From JBNJFY01 sp051747265 (lineage in GTDB: Bacteria > Bacteroidota > Rhodothermia > Balneolales > Balneolaceae): DNA of 64,000 bases. The position numbers were made by a program, and so were the translations under genes. Location of the stretch: contig JBNJFY010000001.1 in NCBI GenBank assembly GCA_051747265.1, forward strand, positions 1-64,000. Direction: 5' to 3'. Shown here piece by piece: positions 37,627 to 48,500 of this stretch. Below the pieces are notes generated by a model. The model was not told where the DNA came from and did not search any database. It saw nothing but the letters and a program-made list of their open reading frames with translations. Numbering within the stretch: the stretch's first letter is position 1; every line of letters begins with the position of its first letter.

Positions 37627-40443
37627 TTAATTATTCAATTCGGCGCCAGGTAGCACAACCGTAAAGGTACTGCCTTCATCGTAGGTTGAATCTACTTTCA
37701 TCTGGCCATTCATATCGGTAATAATTTTTTGAGCGATAGAAAGCCCCAATCCAGTTCCCCCTTTGCCTAAATCCGGACTGTGTGCCTGTTCAAAAACATT
37801 GAAAATGTGTTGCAATTTCTCATCGGGAATACCGATACCCGTATCGATTACATGAATATACTCAACCTTTTTTCCACGTTCATGCTTCTGTTCAATTTCC
37901 ACTGAAACATAACCGTTATCGGTAAATTTAATACCATTGCTGATCAAATTAACCAGCACCTGCTTCAAGCGATTGGGATCGGCGTAGATATAGTGGTTTT
38001 CCTGGGAGTTGAATTTCAAGTCCAAATCTTTAGAAGAAGCCAACGGCTCCAACTCATCAAGCGTTTCCTGAACGATGGAGGTAAGCTCCATGCGTTGCAT
38101 CTGATAGGTCATCTTACCCGCCTCAATTTTGGAAAAGTCGAGTAGATCGTTGATCAAAGTGAGCAAATTTTGAGCATTGCGCTGAACCGTATTTAAGGCC
38201 GTTTCACTCTGGTTATCGATCTGATCATTGGTACGTTTGAGCACCCGACGGGTATATCCGATAATCGAATTTAACGGTGTGCGCAACTCGTGGCTCATAT
38301 TGGCCAGGAATATGGATTTCGACTGACTGGCCTCCTCAGCTTCTTCCTTAGCTTTGAGCAAGTCTTCCTCGTAGCGGCTGCGTTCTAACGCCGTGGCCAA
38401 GTGTTGAGAGACAAAAGTCAGAATATCCAGATCTCGGGTGGTATAGATGGCTTCATCCGTATAACTCTGAACCACCAACGCGCCATAGGTTTCATTAATG
38501 CTGCGAATAGGAACCCCCATCCACGCTTTGGCCATCTCTCCGATCAGTTCCACTTCTCCGGCTTCCACCATTTTCCGGATATCCTGTTCGAACAGCAACG
38601 TAGGCTCCCCCGTACGTATCACATATTCGGTTAAACCGTTGCCAAAAGCTTTTTTGCTGTCCACCTTATCGTACCGGTCCACATCATACGGAAACCAGAT
38701 AAGCTGTTTTTCGGTGTCACATTCGGCGATATAAAAATTTCGAGCCACCATTAATTCACTAACGATACGGTGAATATCCCGGTAAAAAATCTGGGGCTCT
38801 TTCATGGTGCTGGTCTTATCCGCGATGCGGTACAAGGCGGCTTGAACCATATCCACCTCTTTGCGCTCGGTAATATCGGTCAAGGCACCATCATAGTACA
38901 TGGCTTCCCCTTGCGCATTATCGATACGTGTTAAGCTTACCAGTCCCCAAAATTCGGTTCCATCATGACGGGTAAGCTTAATTTCCCGGTTAACCAAGCT
39001 GTGCCCATTGTTGATAATTTCCAGCAGTGGACCCAGCATTTTATGATCTGATTGAACGGCATTTTCCAGCTCGTTCATGAAGGCAGCTGTAGAATCAAAT
39101 CCATAGATTCGCGCCAACGCTTTATTGGCATACACGATGCCTTTACCGGGACGAAATCGGAAAATGCCTTCCTCAATATTTCGGTTAATGGAATCAAGCA
39201 TCTCCTTATTTTCACGCAATTCACGCTGAGCCAACACTCGATCGGTAATATCCCGGGCAAAGCCTTGAATACCCTCCACATCTTTTTCTTTACTGACCGG
39301 ACTCTCCACCAGCTCCAGATAGATCTCGTGACCATCCTTATGGTTAACAGCTGCCGTATAGATATCGCTTTTCTCGCCGGTTTCCAGTGCGTGATGGGTA
39401 TATTTGTGTACCTCATCGTCACGGTTATCACCCACTAACAACACATCATAGGGTTTGCCCATCAACTCATCGCGTTCATACCCCAACACATTTTTAACCG
39501 AGGGTGACAAGTAGGTAAAACAGTGATCCCTATCATGAATATAGAAAAAGACCTCTTCGCTGGCCTCTACCATCAATCGATATTGGGTTTCCCGCTCTTC
39601 CAACTCTCGCAGCGTACTCAGTCGCTCAGAGATATCCTCTACAATACCTACCCCGCCAAGAATTTCTCCACTAGTAAGCCGTATGGGAGCGAATTCGGCC
39701 TTGACATGTGTAGACTTACCCGAAGTAACCGAGACGTACTCTCCCTCGTAATGGGCCTTCTCCCCATCTAAACTCTTTTGTATACACGCTACGATCTGTT
39801 TACTGGGCAGATCGTAAAGGTTCATATTTTCCAGTTGTTCACGGGTGGACCCCAAAATCTGGATGAAGGCCTCATTCACCGTTTGGATGTGGGCGTCATT
39901 ACTATATTGAAAAATACCCAGGGGCAGGTTTTTAAACAGCAGACGAAATCGCTCTTCACTTTCACGGAGGGCCCGTTCGGCTTTTTTTCGCTCCTCAATC
40001 TGATCCAGCGCTTCCTTGCGTAGCCTTTTAATCCGGTTCAGGTGACGAACCGTTTCAGTAACATCCTGAATACTGAACATCAACAGATCTTCCCGATCCC
40101 CTTTCATGGGAACCCGGGTGACCGTGGTATGCTGCGTGCGCAAATCACCGTTGGGCAGCTTAGCGGGGATGAAATGGGGATGTAGCTGTGAAGAGAATAT
40201 TACGGCCGGTCCCCCTTGTATGACCTGTTTGATCCGCCCCTGATATTTTTTAGCTCCCACTGATGGAAACCGTTCGACCAGAGAGTCGCCGACAATTTCG
40301 CTGGCTGAAATCTCCGTCCACCGCTCCATCTTTTGATTCCAAAAAACAACTTCCATCTCCTTGTTGGTAATCACAATACCTAAAGGGAGCGTCTGCAAGT
40401 AATGGAAATCTTCGCGAACGTCAGATGAACCGGATGAAGCCAT
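37627..40443 (-). CDS. Multi-PAS/GAF sensor histidine kinase
   Basis: 938 aa, no membrane segment. It holds about four PAS domains (approx. 10-130, 165-285, 290-405, 410-535), a GAF domain (~545-690), HisKA (LANMSHELRTPLNSIIGY, His ~716) and HATPase (NLISNGIKFTDNG, DTGIGIPDEKL, GTGLGLSIAQKI). It has no receiver of its own. The adjacent receiver proteins at 36423 and 41153 are the likely partners. The signal is unknown; PAS/GAF sets of this kind sense ligands, light or redox state. Confidence 0.93.
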   Translation of the reverse strand: MASSGSSDVREDFHYLQTLPLGIVITNKEMEVVFWNQKMERWTEISASEIVGDSLVERFPSVGAKKYQGRIKQVIQGGPAVIFSSQLHPHFIPAKLPNGDLRTQHTTVTRVPMKGDREDLLMFSIQDVTETVRHLNRIKRLRKEALDQIEERKKAERALRESEERFRLLFKNLPLGIFQYSNDAHIQTVNEAFIQILGSTREQLENMNLYDLPSKQIVACIQKSLDGEKAHYEGEYVSVTSGKSTHVKAEFAPIRLTSGEILGGVGIVEDISERLSTLRELEERETQYRLMVEASEEVFFYIHDRDHCFTYLSPSVKNVLGYERDELMGKPYDVLLVGDNRDDEVHKYTHHALETGEKSDIYTAAVNHKDGHEIYLELVESPVSKEKDVEGIQGFARDITDRVLAQRELRENKEMLDSINRNIEEGIFRFRPGKGIVYANKALARIYGFDSTAAFMNELENAVQSDHKMLGPLLEIINNGHSLVNREIKLTRHDGTEFWGLVSLTRIDNAQGEAMYYDGALTDITERKEVDMVQAALYRIADKTSTMKEPQIFYRDIHRIVSELMVARNFYIAECDTEKQLIWFPYDVDRYDKVDSKKAFGNGLTEYVIRTGEPTLLFEQDIRKMVEAGEVELIGEMAKAWMGVPIRSINETYGALVVQSYTDEAIYTTRDLDILTFVSQHLATALERSRYEEDLLKAKEEAEEASQSKSIFLANMSHELRTPLNSIIGYTRRVLKRTNDQIDNQSETALNTVQRNAQNLLTLINDLLDFSKIEAGKMTYQMQRMELTSIVQETLDELEPLASSKDLDLKFNSQENHYIYADPNRLKQVLVNLISNGIKFTDNGYVSVEIEQKHERGKKVEYIHVIDTGIGIPDEKLQHIFNVFEQAHSPDLGKGGTGLGLSIAQKIITDMNGQMKVDSTYDEGSTFTVVLPGAELNN

Positions 40444-40547
40444 AGACTTAAGCGTTGGACATTATGTTAATGAGGGCTCAAACCAAGCATAACTGAGCTA
40501 AACATAGAATATCGTAAAGAGTGATTTCGGTGGAATCGCGGTAGTCA

Positions 40548-41156
40548 TCACTCTTCGAAAACCTGATCGACCAACTTGAACAGTGTTTTCAAGTTATCGA
40601 TATCAAAGGTAAGAATAATATGACCACTGATATCCAGTTTTTCGATCAAAAAGTGAACTTCCGATAATAGGATCAACCCTTCATTAGTAGAGTTTTTATC
40701 CACCGACAACAAATTCTCGATTTGATCCTGTTGATACTCGGAGAGGTCAAAATCCAGGCGATCGCCCAGAATATTTCCAATGGTGCCTAATAAGGCATTG
40801 ATGACAATATTTCCGATTTCGCAAAGGGTCCCCGATTGGATGGCGTCCAGGTCTTCGGCCTCCGGTTCTTCCCCGGTAATTCCCTCCACCAGACTTAAGG
40901 CACTATCAGTAGGAAAAATCAGTGCCGCGCGACCTTCATAGCCGCCCCGAAAGTTTTGCCACACCGCCGCCAGTTGATCTTTGCCAAATCGATTCTGGAT
41001 CTCTTCCAGTTCTTCAAAATTATAGAGTTCAATGCGAGGTACGCGTAACACAATATGACTCCCCGTCAATTCATTGAGCGCATTAGCGGCTCGCCCCACG
41101 CCGATATTGATCAATTCCCCAAGCGAATCCTCTTGTTCCTTTGTTAATTCCTTCAT
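40548..41156 (-). CDS. CheC/CheX-type phosphatase-like protein
   Basis: 202 aa. Two copies of the CheC active-site pattern (S/D-x3-E-x2-N) are seen: DSLGELINIGVGRAANAL near residue 10 and SGTLCEIGNIVINALLG near 110. CheC proteins dephosphorylate phospho-receivers. Its start overlaps the end of the upstream receiver gene (41153-41156), so the two are translationally coupled, and the receiver is the likely substrate. No chemoreceptor, CheA or CheW gene is nearby, which suggests a non-chemotaxis phosphorelay. Confidence 0.88.
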   Translation of the reverse strand: MKELTKEQEDSLGELINIGVGRAANALNELTGSHIVLRVPRIELYNFEELEEIQNRFGKDQLAAVWQNFRGGYEGRAALIFPTDSALSLVEGITGEEPEAEDLDAIQSGTLCEIGNIVINALLGTIGNILGDRLDFDLSEYQQDQIENLLSVDKNSTNEGLILLSEVHFLIEKLDISGHIILTFDIDNLKTLFKLVDQVFEE

Positions 41157-41521
41157 ACCCCAGAGATCATTTCTTTAACCGATGCCAGCGCATCATCCAA
41201 TTCTTCCTGCTTCGGCGGCTTATTGAGAACGGTAATCGCGTTCAAATCCATACAGCGTTTCCGCGTATCACTTTGAATATCCGCGGTAAGCACAATTACC
41301 GGGAAGCCCAGCTTTTTCTTCTGAAGCTGCTCCAACAATTGAAACCCATCCATTTCCGGCATTAACAAGTCCGAAATAATGCAGTCCGGATTTTCACTAA
41401 CCGCTTTCAGGAGTGCGTCCTTGCCGTTTTCTGCTTCAATCAATTCGTAATTATCCCCGATCATTTTTTTTAATCGCATGCGGATAAGACGCGAATCATC
41501 AACAATGAGTATTTTTTCCAT
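41153..41521 (-). CDS. Stand-alone response regulator receiver
   Basis: Single-domain receiver of ~122 aa (MEKILIVDDSRLIRMRL). It has acidic pocket DD, phospho-acceptor Asp in CIISDLLMPEMDG, Thr in VIVLTADIQ and Lys in VLNKPPK. No output domain, so it works by shuttling phosphate or by protein contact. The ATG at 41521 fits the family start; an in-frame ATG at 41542 would add seven residues. It is the first gene of the signalling operon. Confidence 0.92.
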   Translation of the reverse strand: MEKILIVDDSRLIRMRLKKMIGDNYELIEAENGKDALLKAVSENPDCIISDLLMPEMDGFQLLEQLQKKKLGFPVIVLTADIQSDTRKRCMDLNAITVLNKPPKQEELDDALASVKEMISGV

Positions 41522-41599
41522 AGGTGTTCTTTTAACCTTCATATCCCTGTTAATCCAATGTCCGAAACTCCACTGCTACTTTCAATAAAAGTTCTTTAA

Positions 41600-41634
41600 C
41601 AAAAGGGCGGAATCGCTGCTAAACGATTCCGCCC
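41600..41634 (-). terminator. Rho-independent terminator of acs
   Basis: A perfect 11-bp stem GGGCGGAATCG / CGATTCCGCCC (41605-41615 and 41624-41634) with an 8-nt loop. On the minus strand it is followed by TTTTG. It lies 25 bp beyond the acs stop, isolating acs from the signalling operon. Confidence 0.9.
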
Positions 41635-41658
41635 CACTATTATCCTATACAGATGACA

Positions 41659-43557
41659 TTAATAGGCTTTCCCCTGTTTGATATTTTCGACCACTGATGG
41701 ATCCAGCAGCGTAGATGTATCGCCTAGATCGTCGGGTTGACCACTGGCGATTTTACGCAAAATACGCCGCATAATCTTACCAGAACGGGTTTTAGGCAAC
41801 CCATCTACCAGCTGAATTTTATCTGGTTTGGCAATGGGACCGATAATTTTGGTGATTAAGTCGTTGATATCTTGCTTGAAGTCGGGCACATCATCCACAT
41901 CTTTATCATTAATGATATACGCGTAGATGCCTTCACCTTTGACATCGTGCGGATAACCGACAATGGCCGATTCAACCACATTGGGATGTTCATCAATGGC
42001 ATTTTCGATCTCGGCGGTACCCAATCGGTGGCCGGAGACATTCAGCACATCATCCACCCGACCGGTAATACGATAGTAGCCATCTTCATCCCGGCGACAA
42101 CCATCTCCGGTGAAGTAGTAGCCATCGTAACTGCTCATGTAGGTTTTCATATACCGATCATGGTCGCCCCACACGGTACGCGCGATACCCGGCCAAGGAT
42201 GCTTAATGCACAAGTTGCCCTGTACCCCATTGCCTTCAATCTCCTTGCCGTCGGCATCCATCAATACCGGCTTGATGCCCGGCAGGGGGAGCGTAGCGTA
42301 ACCCGGTTTGGTAGGTGTGACTCCAGCCAGCGGCGATATCATAATGCCCCCGGTTTCGGTTTGCCACCAGGTATCCACAATCGGACATTTGCCTTTCCCG
42401 ATATGATCGTGATACCAGTGCCAGGCTTCCTCGTTTATCGGTTCGCCTACCGAGCCGAGTACTTTCAGGGAGCTCAGATCATATTTGTTGACATAGTCGA
42501 TATCCTCCTTCATCAAGGCGCGTATGGCCGTAGGTGCGGTGTAGAAATGGGTCACTTCATACTTTTCTACCACTTCCCAGAAACGGCCCGGATCCGGATA
42601 GGTGGGCGTTCCCTCGAAGATGATCCCGGTGGCCCCATTAAACAGCGGTCCGTAGATAATATAGGAGTGCCCGGTAATCCATCCCGCATCGGCGGTACAC
42701 CAATAGACGTCATTTTCTTCCACTTGAAATACGTTGCGGAAGGTATAGCTAGTGTAGACCATGTATCCGCCCGCCGTGTGCAGCAGGCCTTTGGGTTTCC
42801 CGGTGGATCCAGAGGTGTATAGAATAAACAGCGGATCTTCGGCGTCTAATTCTACGGCTTTGTGATCCTTGGAGGCGTTACGTATGAGCATGTGCCACCA
42901 TTCATCACGGCCTTCCACCCAGTCGATATCCCGGTTGGTGCGCTGACAAACAATCACCTGATCCACGGTATCGCACGATTCCAGCGCCTCATCAGAAATA
43001 TCTTTGAGGGGGACGTGCTTGTCACCGCGGCGCAGCCCGTCATTGGTGATCAACATTTTGGCTCCGCAATCCTGGATCCGCTCGGCCAGCGATTGGGCAC
43101 TGAATCCGGCAAATACGATGGAGTGTACGGCCCCAATGCGCGCGCAGGCTAGCGCGGAGATCACGAGCTCCGGTGTCATGGCCATATAAATACAGACGCG
43201 GTCGCCTTTTTCGATCCCTTTGCTTTCCAGCACATTGGCAAAGCGGCACACATCTTCGTGCAATTGACGATAGGTGATGGTGCGCCGAAAGGAATCGGGG
43301 TGATTGGGCTCAAAAATAAAAGCGGGCTTGTCGCCGATGGTATTCAGATGGCGGTCCAGGGCGTTTTCGGTGATGTTCAACTTTCCGCCCTTGAACCACT
43401 TGATATCGCCCTTCTCGAAGCCGCCGTCCAGCACCTTATCCCAGTGCTTGCGCCAATAAAAGGTTCCCGCTTCATGAGCCCAAAAACGTTCCAAGTCGTC
43501 CATGCTCTGGTCATAGACCTGCTGATATTCCTCGAATGAATCAATATTTAACCACAT
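41659..43557 (-). CDS. acs: Acetyl-CoA synthetase
   Basis: AMP-forming acetate-CoA ligase of 632 aa. The AMP-binding motif is FILYTSGSTGKPKG. Further core motifs are DTWWQTETGG and YFTGDGCRRDEDGY. The C-terminal PKTRSGKIMRRILR carries the lysine that is acetylated in the family. Length and order match Acs rather than a shorter acyl-CoA ligase. A good terminator follows. The upstream region to 43700 is AT-rich and then enters repeats. Confidence 0.96.
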   Translation of the reverse strand: MWLNIDSFEEYQQVYDQSMDDLERFWAHEAGTFYWRKHWDKVLDGGFEKGDIKWFKGGKLNITENALDRHLNTIGDKPAFIFEPNHPDSFRRTITYRQLHEDVCRFANVLESKGIEKGDRVCIYMAMTPELVISALACARIGAVHSIVFAGFSAQSLAERIQDCGAKMLITNDGLRRGDKHVPLKDISDEALESCDTVDQVIVCQRTNRDIDWVEGRDEWWHMLIRNASKDHKAVELDAEDPLFILYTSGSTGKPKGLLHTAGGYMVYTSYTFRNVFQVEENDVYWCTADAGWITGHSYIIYGPLFNGATGIIFEGTPTYPDPGRFWEVVEKYEVTHFYTAPTAIRALMKEDIDYVNKYDLSSLKVLGSVGEPINEEAWHWYHDHIGKGKCPIVDTWWQTETGGIMISPLAGVTPTKPGYATLPLPGIKPVLMDADGKEIEGNGVQGNLCIKHPWPGIARTVWGDHDRYMKTYMSSYDGYYFTGDGCRRDEDGYYRITGRVDDVLNVSGHRLGTAEIENAIDEHPNVVESAIVGYPHDVKGEGIYAYIINDKDVDDVPDFKQDINDLITKIIGPIAKPDKIQLVDGLPKTRSGKIMRRILRKIASGQPDDLGDTSTLLDPSVVENIKQGKAY

Positions 43558-43700
43558 ATGAGGTCTGTTCTTTTTGTTGTAATGATTTGAATGCCAGAAA
43601 CTAACCTAATAAAAGAAAAGCGATTGTTCGAGTAGCCTAAGTTATTTATGGAGAAATTATTTTTGACGTGATTATTTAAATTAATGACTCCTTCTATTTG

Positions 43701-43925
43701 TTGACCCTCGCAGGTCTGTCGACCCTGCGAGGTCGACACCAAGACCTGAAAGGGTGGCCAGACCTTTCAGGGTCGCAGGTTTTGGATGGCGTAGCATTTC
43801 AGACGCTCGAATGTGATGCATTTCGCTGCGCTTCATGATCACGATGGGAGGTCAGCAATTCATCGGCGTCACAGCGTGACCCGATTCCGAATACTTTTCG
43901 GATATCGGCGTTACCTCAGAGCGTC
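43701..43925. repeat. Composite repeat block (GGTCT element, R1, inverted R2)
   Basis: The gap before the propeller gene holds three repeats. At 43701-43800 a ~95-bp element with hairpins (CTGAAAGG...CCTTTCAG) recurs at 63785-63879. R1 follows at 43802-43853: it starts GACGCTCGAATGTGATGCA, ends GGGAGGTC and has a TGATGCA/TGCATGATCA centre. An inverted R2 lies at 43866-43925 (reads ...GCGTCACAGCGTGAC to CTCAGAGCGTC, with CGATTCCGAA/TTCGGATATCGG hairpin). The GGTCT element followed by R1 is found again in the same order at 63785-63932. Confidence 0.88.
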
Positions 43926-43941
43926 TTTATCTTGTATGTGC

Positions 43942-44988
43942 CTAATTTTTACTGACTGGAATGGGATAACGATACAACCTAGCCACTTTATCTTGTTGAT
44001 TGAAGATGTATAGATTATTGCCAGAACTGCTTATATGTTTGCCTTCTACGGGAAGCTCAAACTTATCTATAAAAGCGCCCGTGTGACGATTAAACCGGTA
44101 CACCATATTGGTGTAATCATAAATAGCAAAGTTACCCCGCATTTCATGATATACAGACGCCATAAAACCAAGCTCCTTCTCCTGGTATAAGGCATACACG
44201 TAATCTCCATTTACCGTTATGCTCCGAAAGCCTTTTTGGTGTTCCCCGATGATGGGAATTTCATAGTGATTTTTGGCTTTCATTTCCTCTACTTTCGCTT
44301 CATCATAAGGTATTCCGATATCCTCTGGGCCGGTGGTGATATATTGAATCCCTTGCTCATCGACCGCCATTAACATTGAGGAATACTGAAAGCCTACATA
44401 CAACGTCCCATCCTGATTCTCCTCCCACAGCGATTGTAATAGCAAAACATTCTGCAACCCATTGAGTTCCTCATGTTCCGAAATAGATACGCCCCAAAGT
44501 TTATCCGAATCATCTATTCGGGCATCATTCAATCGATATGCTCGAAATACTTCTGCGGTACTGCTCACTACAAAAACGGTACTATCGTTGATTAGACTCA
44601 CATCCCATAGATCATCCTTTAAAATCTCACCACGCAGTTCATCAATGTACTGCAACGAATCATCCCGAATGAAAGCCCGTCGTTTCCCCGCGTCGTAGAG
44701 TAACAAATCGCCATTACTGAACGTCGTCAGTGACTTTCGCATACCACTTATTTCACCCGGTCCGTTCCCCTCCCTGACTTTACCACCGATCTTTTGCATT
44801 TCGGGGTTAAAAGATTTGAGTGGATAGGTTTTATCCCCGTGATCAAATATCGCCAGATCTCCACTATCCAGACCACACATTTCTTTAATATTGTAATATT
44901 GATCGAGCTTTGCCGAATCATTCGATTGGGCAAATACCGACCCATAGAAAATGCCTATTCCCAGAATCATCAATAGAAGCTTGCTCAT
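43942..44988 (-). CDS. Exported six-bladed beta-propeller protein (copy A)
   Basis: About 348 aa with a signal peptide (LLLMILGIGIFYGSVFAQ). The hallmark of these secreted propellers, GNGPGEISGM, is at about residue 75, and blade-like repeats continue to the C-terminus (YRFNRHTGAFIDKFELPVEG). The function of the family (TolB/NHL-like, common in Bacteroidota) is not established. Nearest local relatives are copies C (56496) and F (62558), which share GxGPGEIS. The ATG at 44988 gives a cleaner signal peptide than the upstream TTG. Confidence 0.82.
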   Translation of the reverse strand: MSKLLLMILGIGIFYGSVFAQSNDSAKLDQYYNIKEMCGLDSGDLAIFDHGDKTYPLKSFNPEMQKIGGKVREGNGPGEISGMRKSLTTFSNGDLLLYDAGKRRAFIRDDSLQYIDELRGEILKDDLWDVSLINDSTVFVVSSTAEVFRAYRLNDARIDDSDKLWGVSISEHEELNGLQNVLLLQSLWEENQDGTLYVGFQYSSMLMAVDEQGIQYITTGPEDIGIPYDEAKVEEMKAKNHYEIPIIGEHQKGFRSITVNGDYVYALYQEKELGFMASVYHEMRGNFAIYDYTNMVYRFNRHTGAFIDKFELPVEGKHISSSGNNLYIFNQQDKVARLYRYPIPVSKN

Positions 44989-45179
44989 ATTGTACAATGA
45001 TTAACTATTTGTGGGTTACAATTACAAACTTTGCAAATAGGGCACTGCACACAACTTGTTGCGTAAAACGCTAGGATGAGTGCCCTCACTCATCCTTTCG
45101 AGAATTAGTCAGTATTTAATTCTCGGGTATTCCTCCCAGTTGACTTCCAATTGTTAACAGTAAATTCAAGTTTGTTTTC

Positions 45180-45435
45180 CAACGAACCTGTCAACGCTTC
45201 GCGACAGCGATTCTTGACAGCGTTTATCGCATTGCTAACCAACGCTGACAGGAACCTATGCCTGCGCAAGTCTGAGCGAAGCGGAGACTTGTGCAGATGT
45301 TAGGCCCAAGCCGGTACAAGTTTCCGTCCGAAAGCTTTCGGACTCAAACTTGCACCGGATTGGGTTTTATGCATTGCTAAATCAACGCTGACAGGAACAC
45401 TGGCGCGGTGCGTGGTGTGCGCTGTCAGGTTTCTT
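45180..45435. repeat. Cluster of nested hairpins downstream of propeller A
   Basis: Within the gap 44998-45554 several inverted repeats sit side by side. Two AACGCTGACAGGAAC motifs lie at about 45241 and 45383; the second is followed by ...GCGCTGTCAGGTT, forming a stem, and this unit recurs at 61083-61134. A GCGCAAGTCT...AGACTTGTGC hairpin lies near 45265-45296. A ~58-nt imperfect palindrome at 45308-45365 centres on GTCCGAAAGCTTTCGGAC with outer arms CAAGTTT/AAACTTG and CCGGT/ACCGG. Confidence 0.8.
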
Positions 45436-45440
45436 TGCTC

Positions 45441-45570
45441 GACCTCACAGCGTAACCCGATTCCGAATTCCTTCGGAATCGGCGTTTCCTCAGAGCGTCT
45501 TTTTTATATTAATTGCAATAGACGCTCTGAGGTGACGCTCCGATGAATCGGAGGTCACGCTGGGAGGTCC
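45441..45570. repeat. Head-to-head R2 doublet (REPIN-like) overlapping the RND stop
   Basis: Two ~50-60-bp R2 hairpins in opposite orientation with a ~20-bp AT-rich spacer: inverted copy 45441-45499, direct copy 45521-45570 (GACGCTCTGAGGTGAC ... GGAGGTCACGCTGGGAGGTCC). The direct copy overlaps the last codons of the RND gene. The same doublet is seen at 49157-49263, 50583-50691 and 62278-62411. Confidence 0.9.
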
Positions 45571-48500
45571 ATTTTCTTGGGCTTCGTCCATACCCCGGCC
45601 AGTAGTAGAATCAAGGTGGTGGATACAGCCAGTCCCGCAATGACCACATAAGCCAGGGTTTCCCAGAAGGGATCGGCCGCCCAGAAGATCATGGGCAAGA
45701 GTCCGGCGATGGTGGTTAAGGTGGTTAGTACAATAGGTCGCAATTTATCCCCATAGGTATAGTACCACTTGCGGAGTCCCCCGATGCCCAGCGCGTCGTA
45801 TTTGTGATTGCCGTGCAACAGTAGAATCGCGTTGTTTACGGCTACGCCAGAGACCAGTAACAATCCCGCGAAAGCCGCCTGACCGAAAGCCAAATCCATA
45901 TACAGGGTAATCCCCATGATGCCGATCCAGCTGATGGGAATGACCAATAGGATGATTAGCGGATCCCCCCAACGCTCTAATAAAGCGGAGACAATCATCC
46001 AGACCATGACTACTGCCATCAAGAATAGAAGCGCATAGTTGGTTTCGTTACCGCTGCCCCACAGCGATCCGAAATCGCGCATGGAGATACTGGTGCCGAT
46101 GGGTTCGGGGAATTCTTCCATCACCGATTTGGCGAACTCATTGCCGAATCGATAGGGACCCAAGAACTCAAAGCTGACCACCCGCACGTATTCCTGATCG
46201 GTTTTTCGGATTTCATCCAGCACTTTCTCTTGCTGCAGACTGGCCACTTCATCCAGATTATACACCACATCCCGGCCCGACTGACGTACCCGCTCCATCA
46301 GCGTGCTTTGCTTGCGCTCATCGGTCTGCGTATGGGCCACCAGCTCCACTTGACGACCATTTAAACGCAGTTTCCCGTAGGATCGCTGTGGATTGATCTC
46401 CGGCCGGATCTCCCGCACTACCTCATACCGACTCAAGCCTTTTTGATGCAGGGCCAAATCATCAAACCGCATTACATGCTGATACTGATCCCGACTGCCC
46501 CACCCGTAACCGGCGGCGATATCCACATTGCGCACCCGAGGGTTCTTTTCGATACGTCGTTTTAGCTGTAGTGCCATTTCCTCCAACTGCTCATAGGAGT
46601 AGCCGGTCAGCTCGAACCGAAAATTACTGCCGCCCCCACCGAAACCGGTAGAAAAGCCTTGCCCGAATCCACTGACCGAAATGGCGGAGTTCCCCGTTCG
46701 AGCCGCCAAATAAATGGATTCCCCTTTCAGATAATAAGGCTCCGGCTCCATCAGGTAGTCTTCCTTGAACCGGAACTGAATGCGCGCCCCGTAAAACTCG
46801 GAGACTTCGGTTTCGAAGTAGCTCATGGCATGTTCATAGGGAGCAGCAATTTTCTCAAAGTTACGGGCGATCTTGTCGATTTCCTCAATGGGTGTCCCGG
46901 TGGGAGTTCGAACGTACACCGTCAAATCACGACCTAACTGATTACGCCCCCAAGCTTCCCCGAAATAGGTTTTACTGTAAAACTGATAACCCAATCCGCC
47001 CACGATCGGATCCACCAGATCACGTGCCGCGAAGTACCATTGGGTGTATTCGGCGTACCACGCCTGCTCGGGCGCCTCCTCTCCTTGCGAGGCGCGGAAC
47101 TGATCGGCCATATAATCTTCCGGCGATGGAATCAGGTAGAGCGGTATCCCCAGGGTAAACAGCAGCGCCACGTAGACCACCCATCGCAGCCGGTAACGAA
47201 ATCCCATCAGCCAAAGCAGTTTGCGCCGCATGCCTTGCTTAATCCAGCGCTTTAGGTTGGAGAGCCAACTAAACCAAGCGGCTACTTTCTGGCGTACTCG
47301 CGAGGGTTCCTTTTCTACTGAGCCCACCAACCAGATCATGGTGTAGGGAATCCAGGTTAGGGAAATAAGCACCGAGCTGATCAGGGTCAGACTGAGCGCA
47401 ATGCCTACCGGCTCCAGGAAGTAGCGAATCTCATCCAATGCAAATAGCAGGGGTACAAAAATGCCGATGGTGGTCAGCGTGTTACCCATCACCGGGACGA
47501 TCACATCGTTCAGATGATCCCCAACATGTTCGATACGCTTTTGACGTTCTTGAGGTAACCCGGGGCGGATGTGCTCATACACCACGATGGCGTTATCCAC
47601 GATCATCCCCAGCGCGATGGTGATTGCCGCCATGGTGAACAGGTTGAGCGTGTAACCGATCAGGTAGAGCAATCCAATGCTCATCAGCACACTGAGTACG
47701 ATGCTGCTCAAGATAATTAACGGAGCCCGAATTTCACGGATCATGATCAGCAGGATCACAAATACCATCAGAAAACTGAGTTTGGACTGCCAGTTCAGTT
47801 CATCCAGCTTGTTGCGTAACTCCAGCGTGGTATCTAATTCTTTGTGGATCACATACTGGGAAGGAGCGGTTTGTTTTACATCGGCCATCAATGTTTCTAC
47901 CCGATCGGCCAGCGATAGAGCATCCGCGCCTTGTTCCTTATTTAAGGTCACGGTCAGCGCGGGTTTGCCGTTGACCCGCCGGATCCGCTTGGCCGGGAAG
48001 TCGGCAATTTCCACCTGGGCAACATCTTCTAATCGCAGCGTGCGATCGGCCTTGGGTAACTCCACGGGCATGCCGCGTACATCTTGGAGGGTACGCAATT
48101 GTGGTGGGAGCACCAGCGAGAACTCGCGTGCGGTTTGCTTGGTGAATCCGGCCGAAGTCCAGCTAAACTGCTCCCTCAGATCACTCATTACATGTCCCAC
48201 GGATAAACCGTATTGCTCGATTTTGATGGGATCGAATCGGATAGTTAATGCGGGGGGATTGACGCCGGTGAGTTGTACCTCGCTAATGCCCGACATCCCG
48301 GAGAGCGGCATTTTGATCGATCGGCGGGCCCACTCCAACAGCTCAAAGCGATTATCGGATCCGCTCACCGAATAGCTCATGAAGGTCTTTTTCTCTTCCA
48401 GCGATTCGGGAACCCGTTTGCTGATGGGAGCTCTTCGAACGCTGGTGGGCAGCTCCTCTCGCAGTTGCTCCAGCAGTTCCCCCATCTCCACAATGCGAAA

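Noticed and set aside
43701..45570. tRNA or other structured RNA genes among the hairpins
   Set aside because: No cloverleaf, anticodon arm or CCA end; the stems belong to repeated palindromic families.
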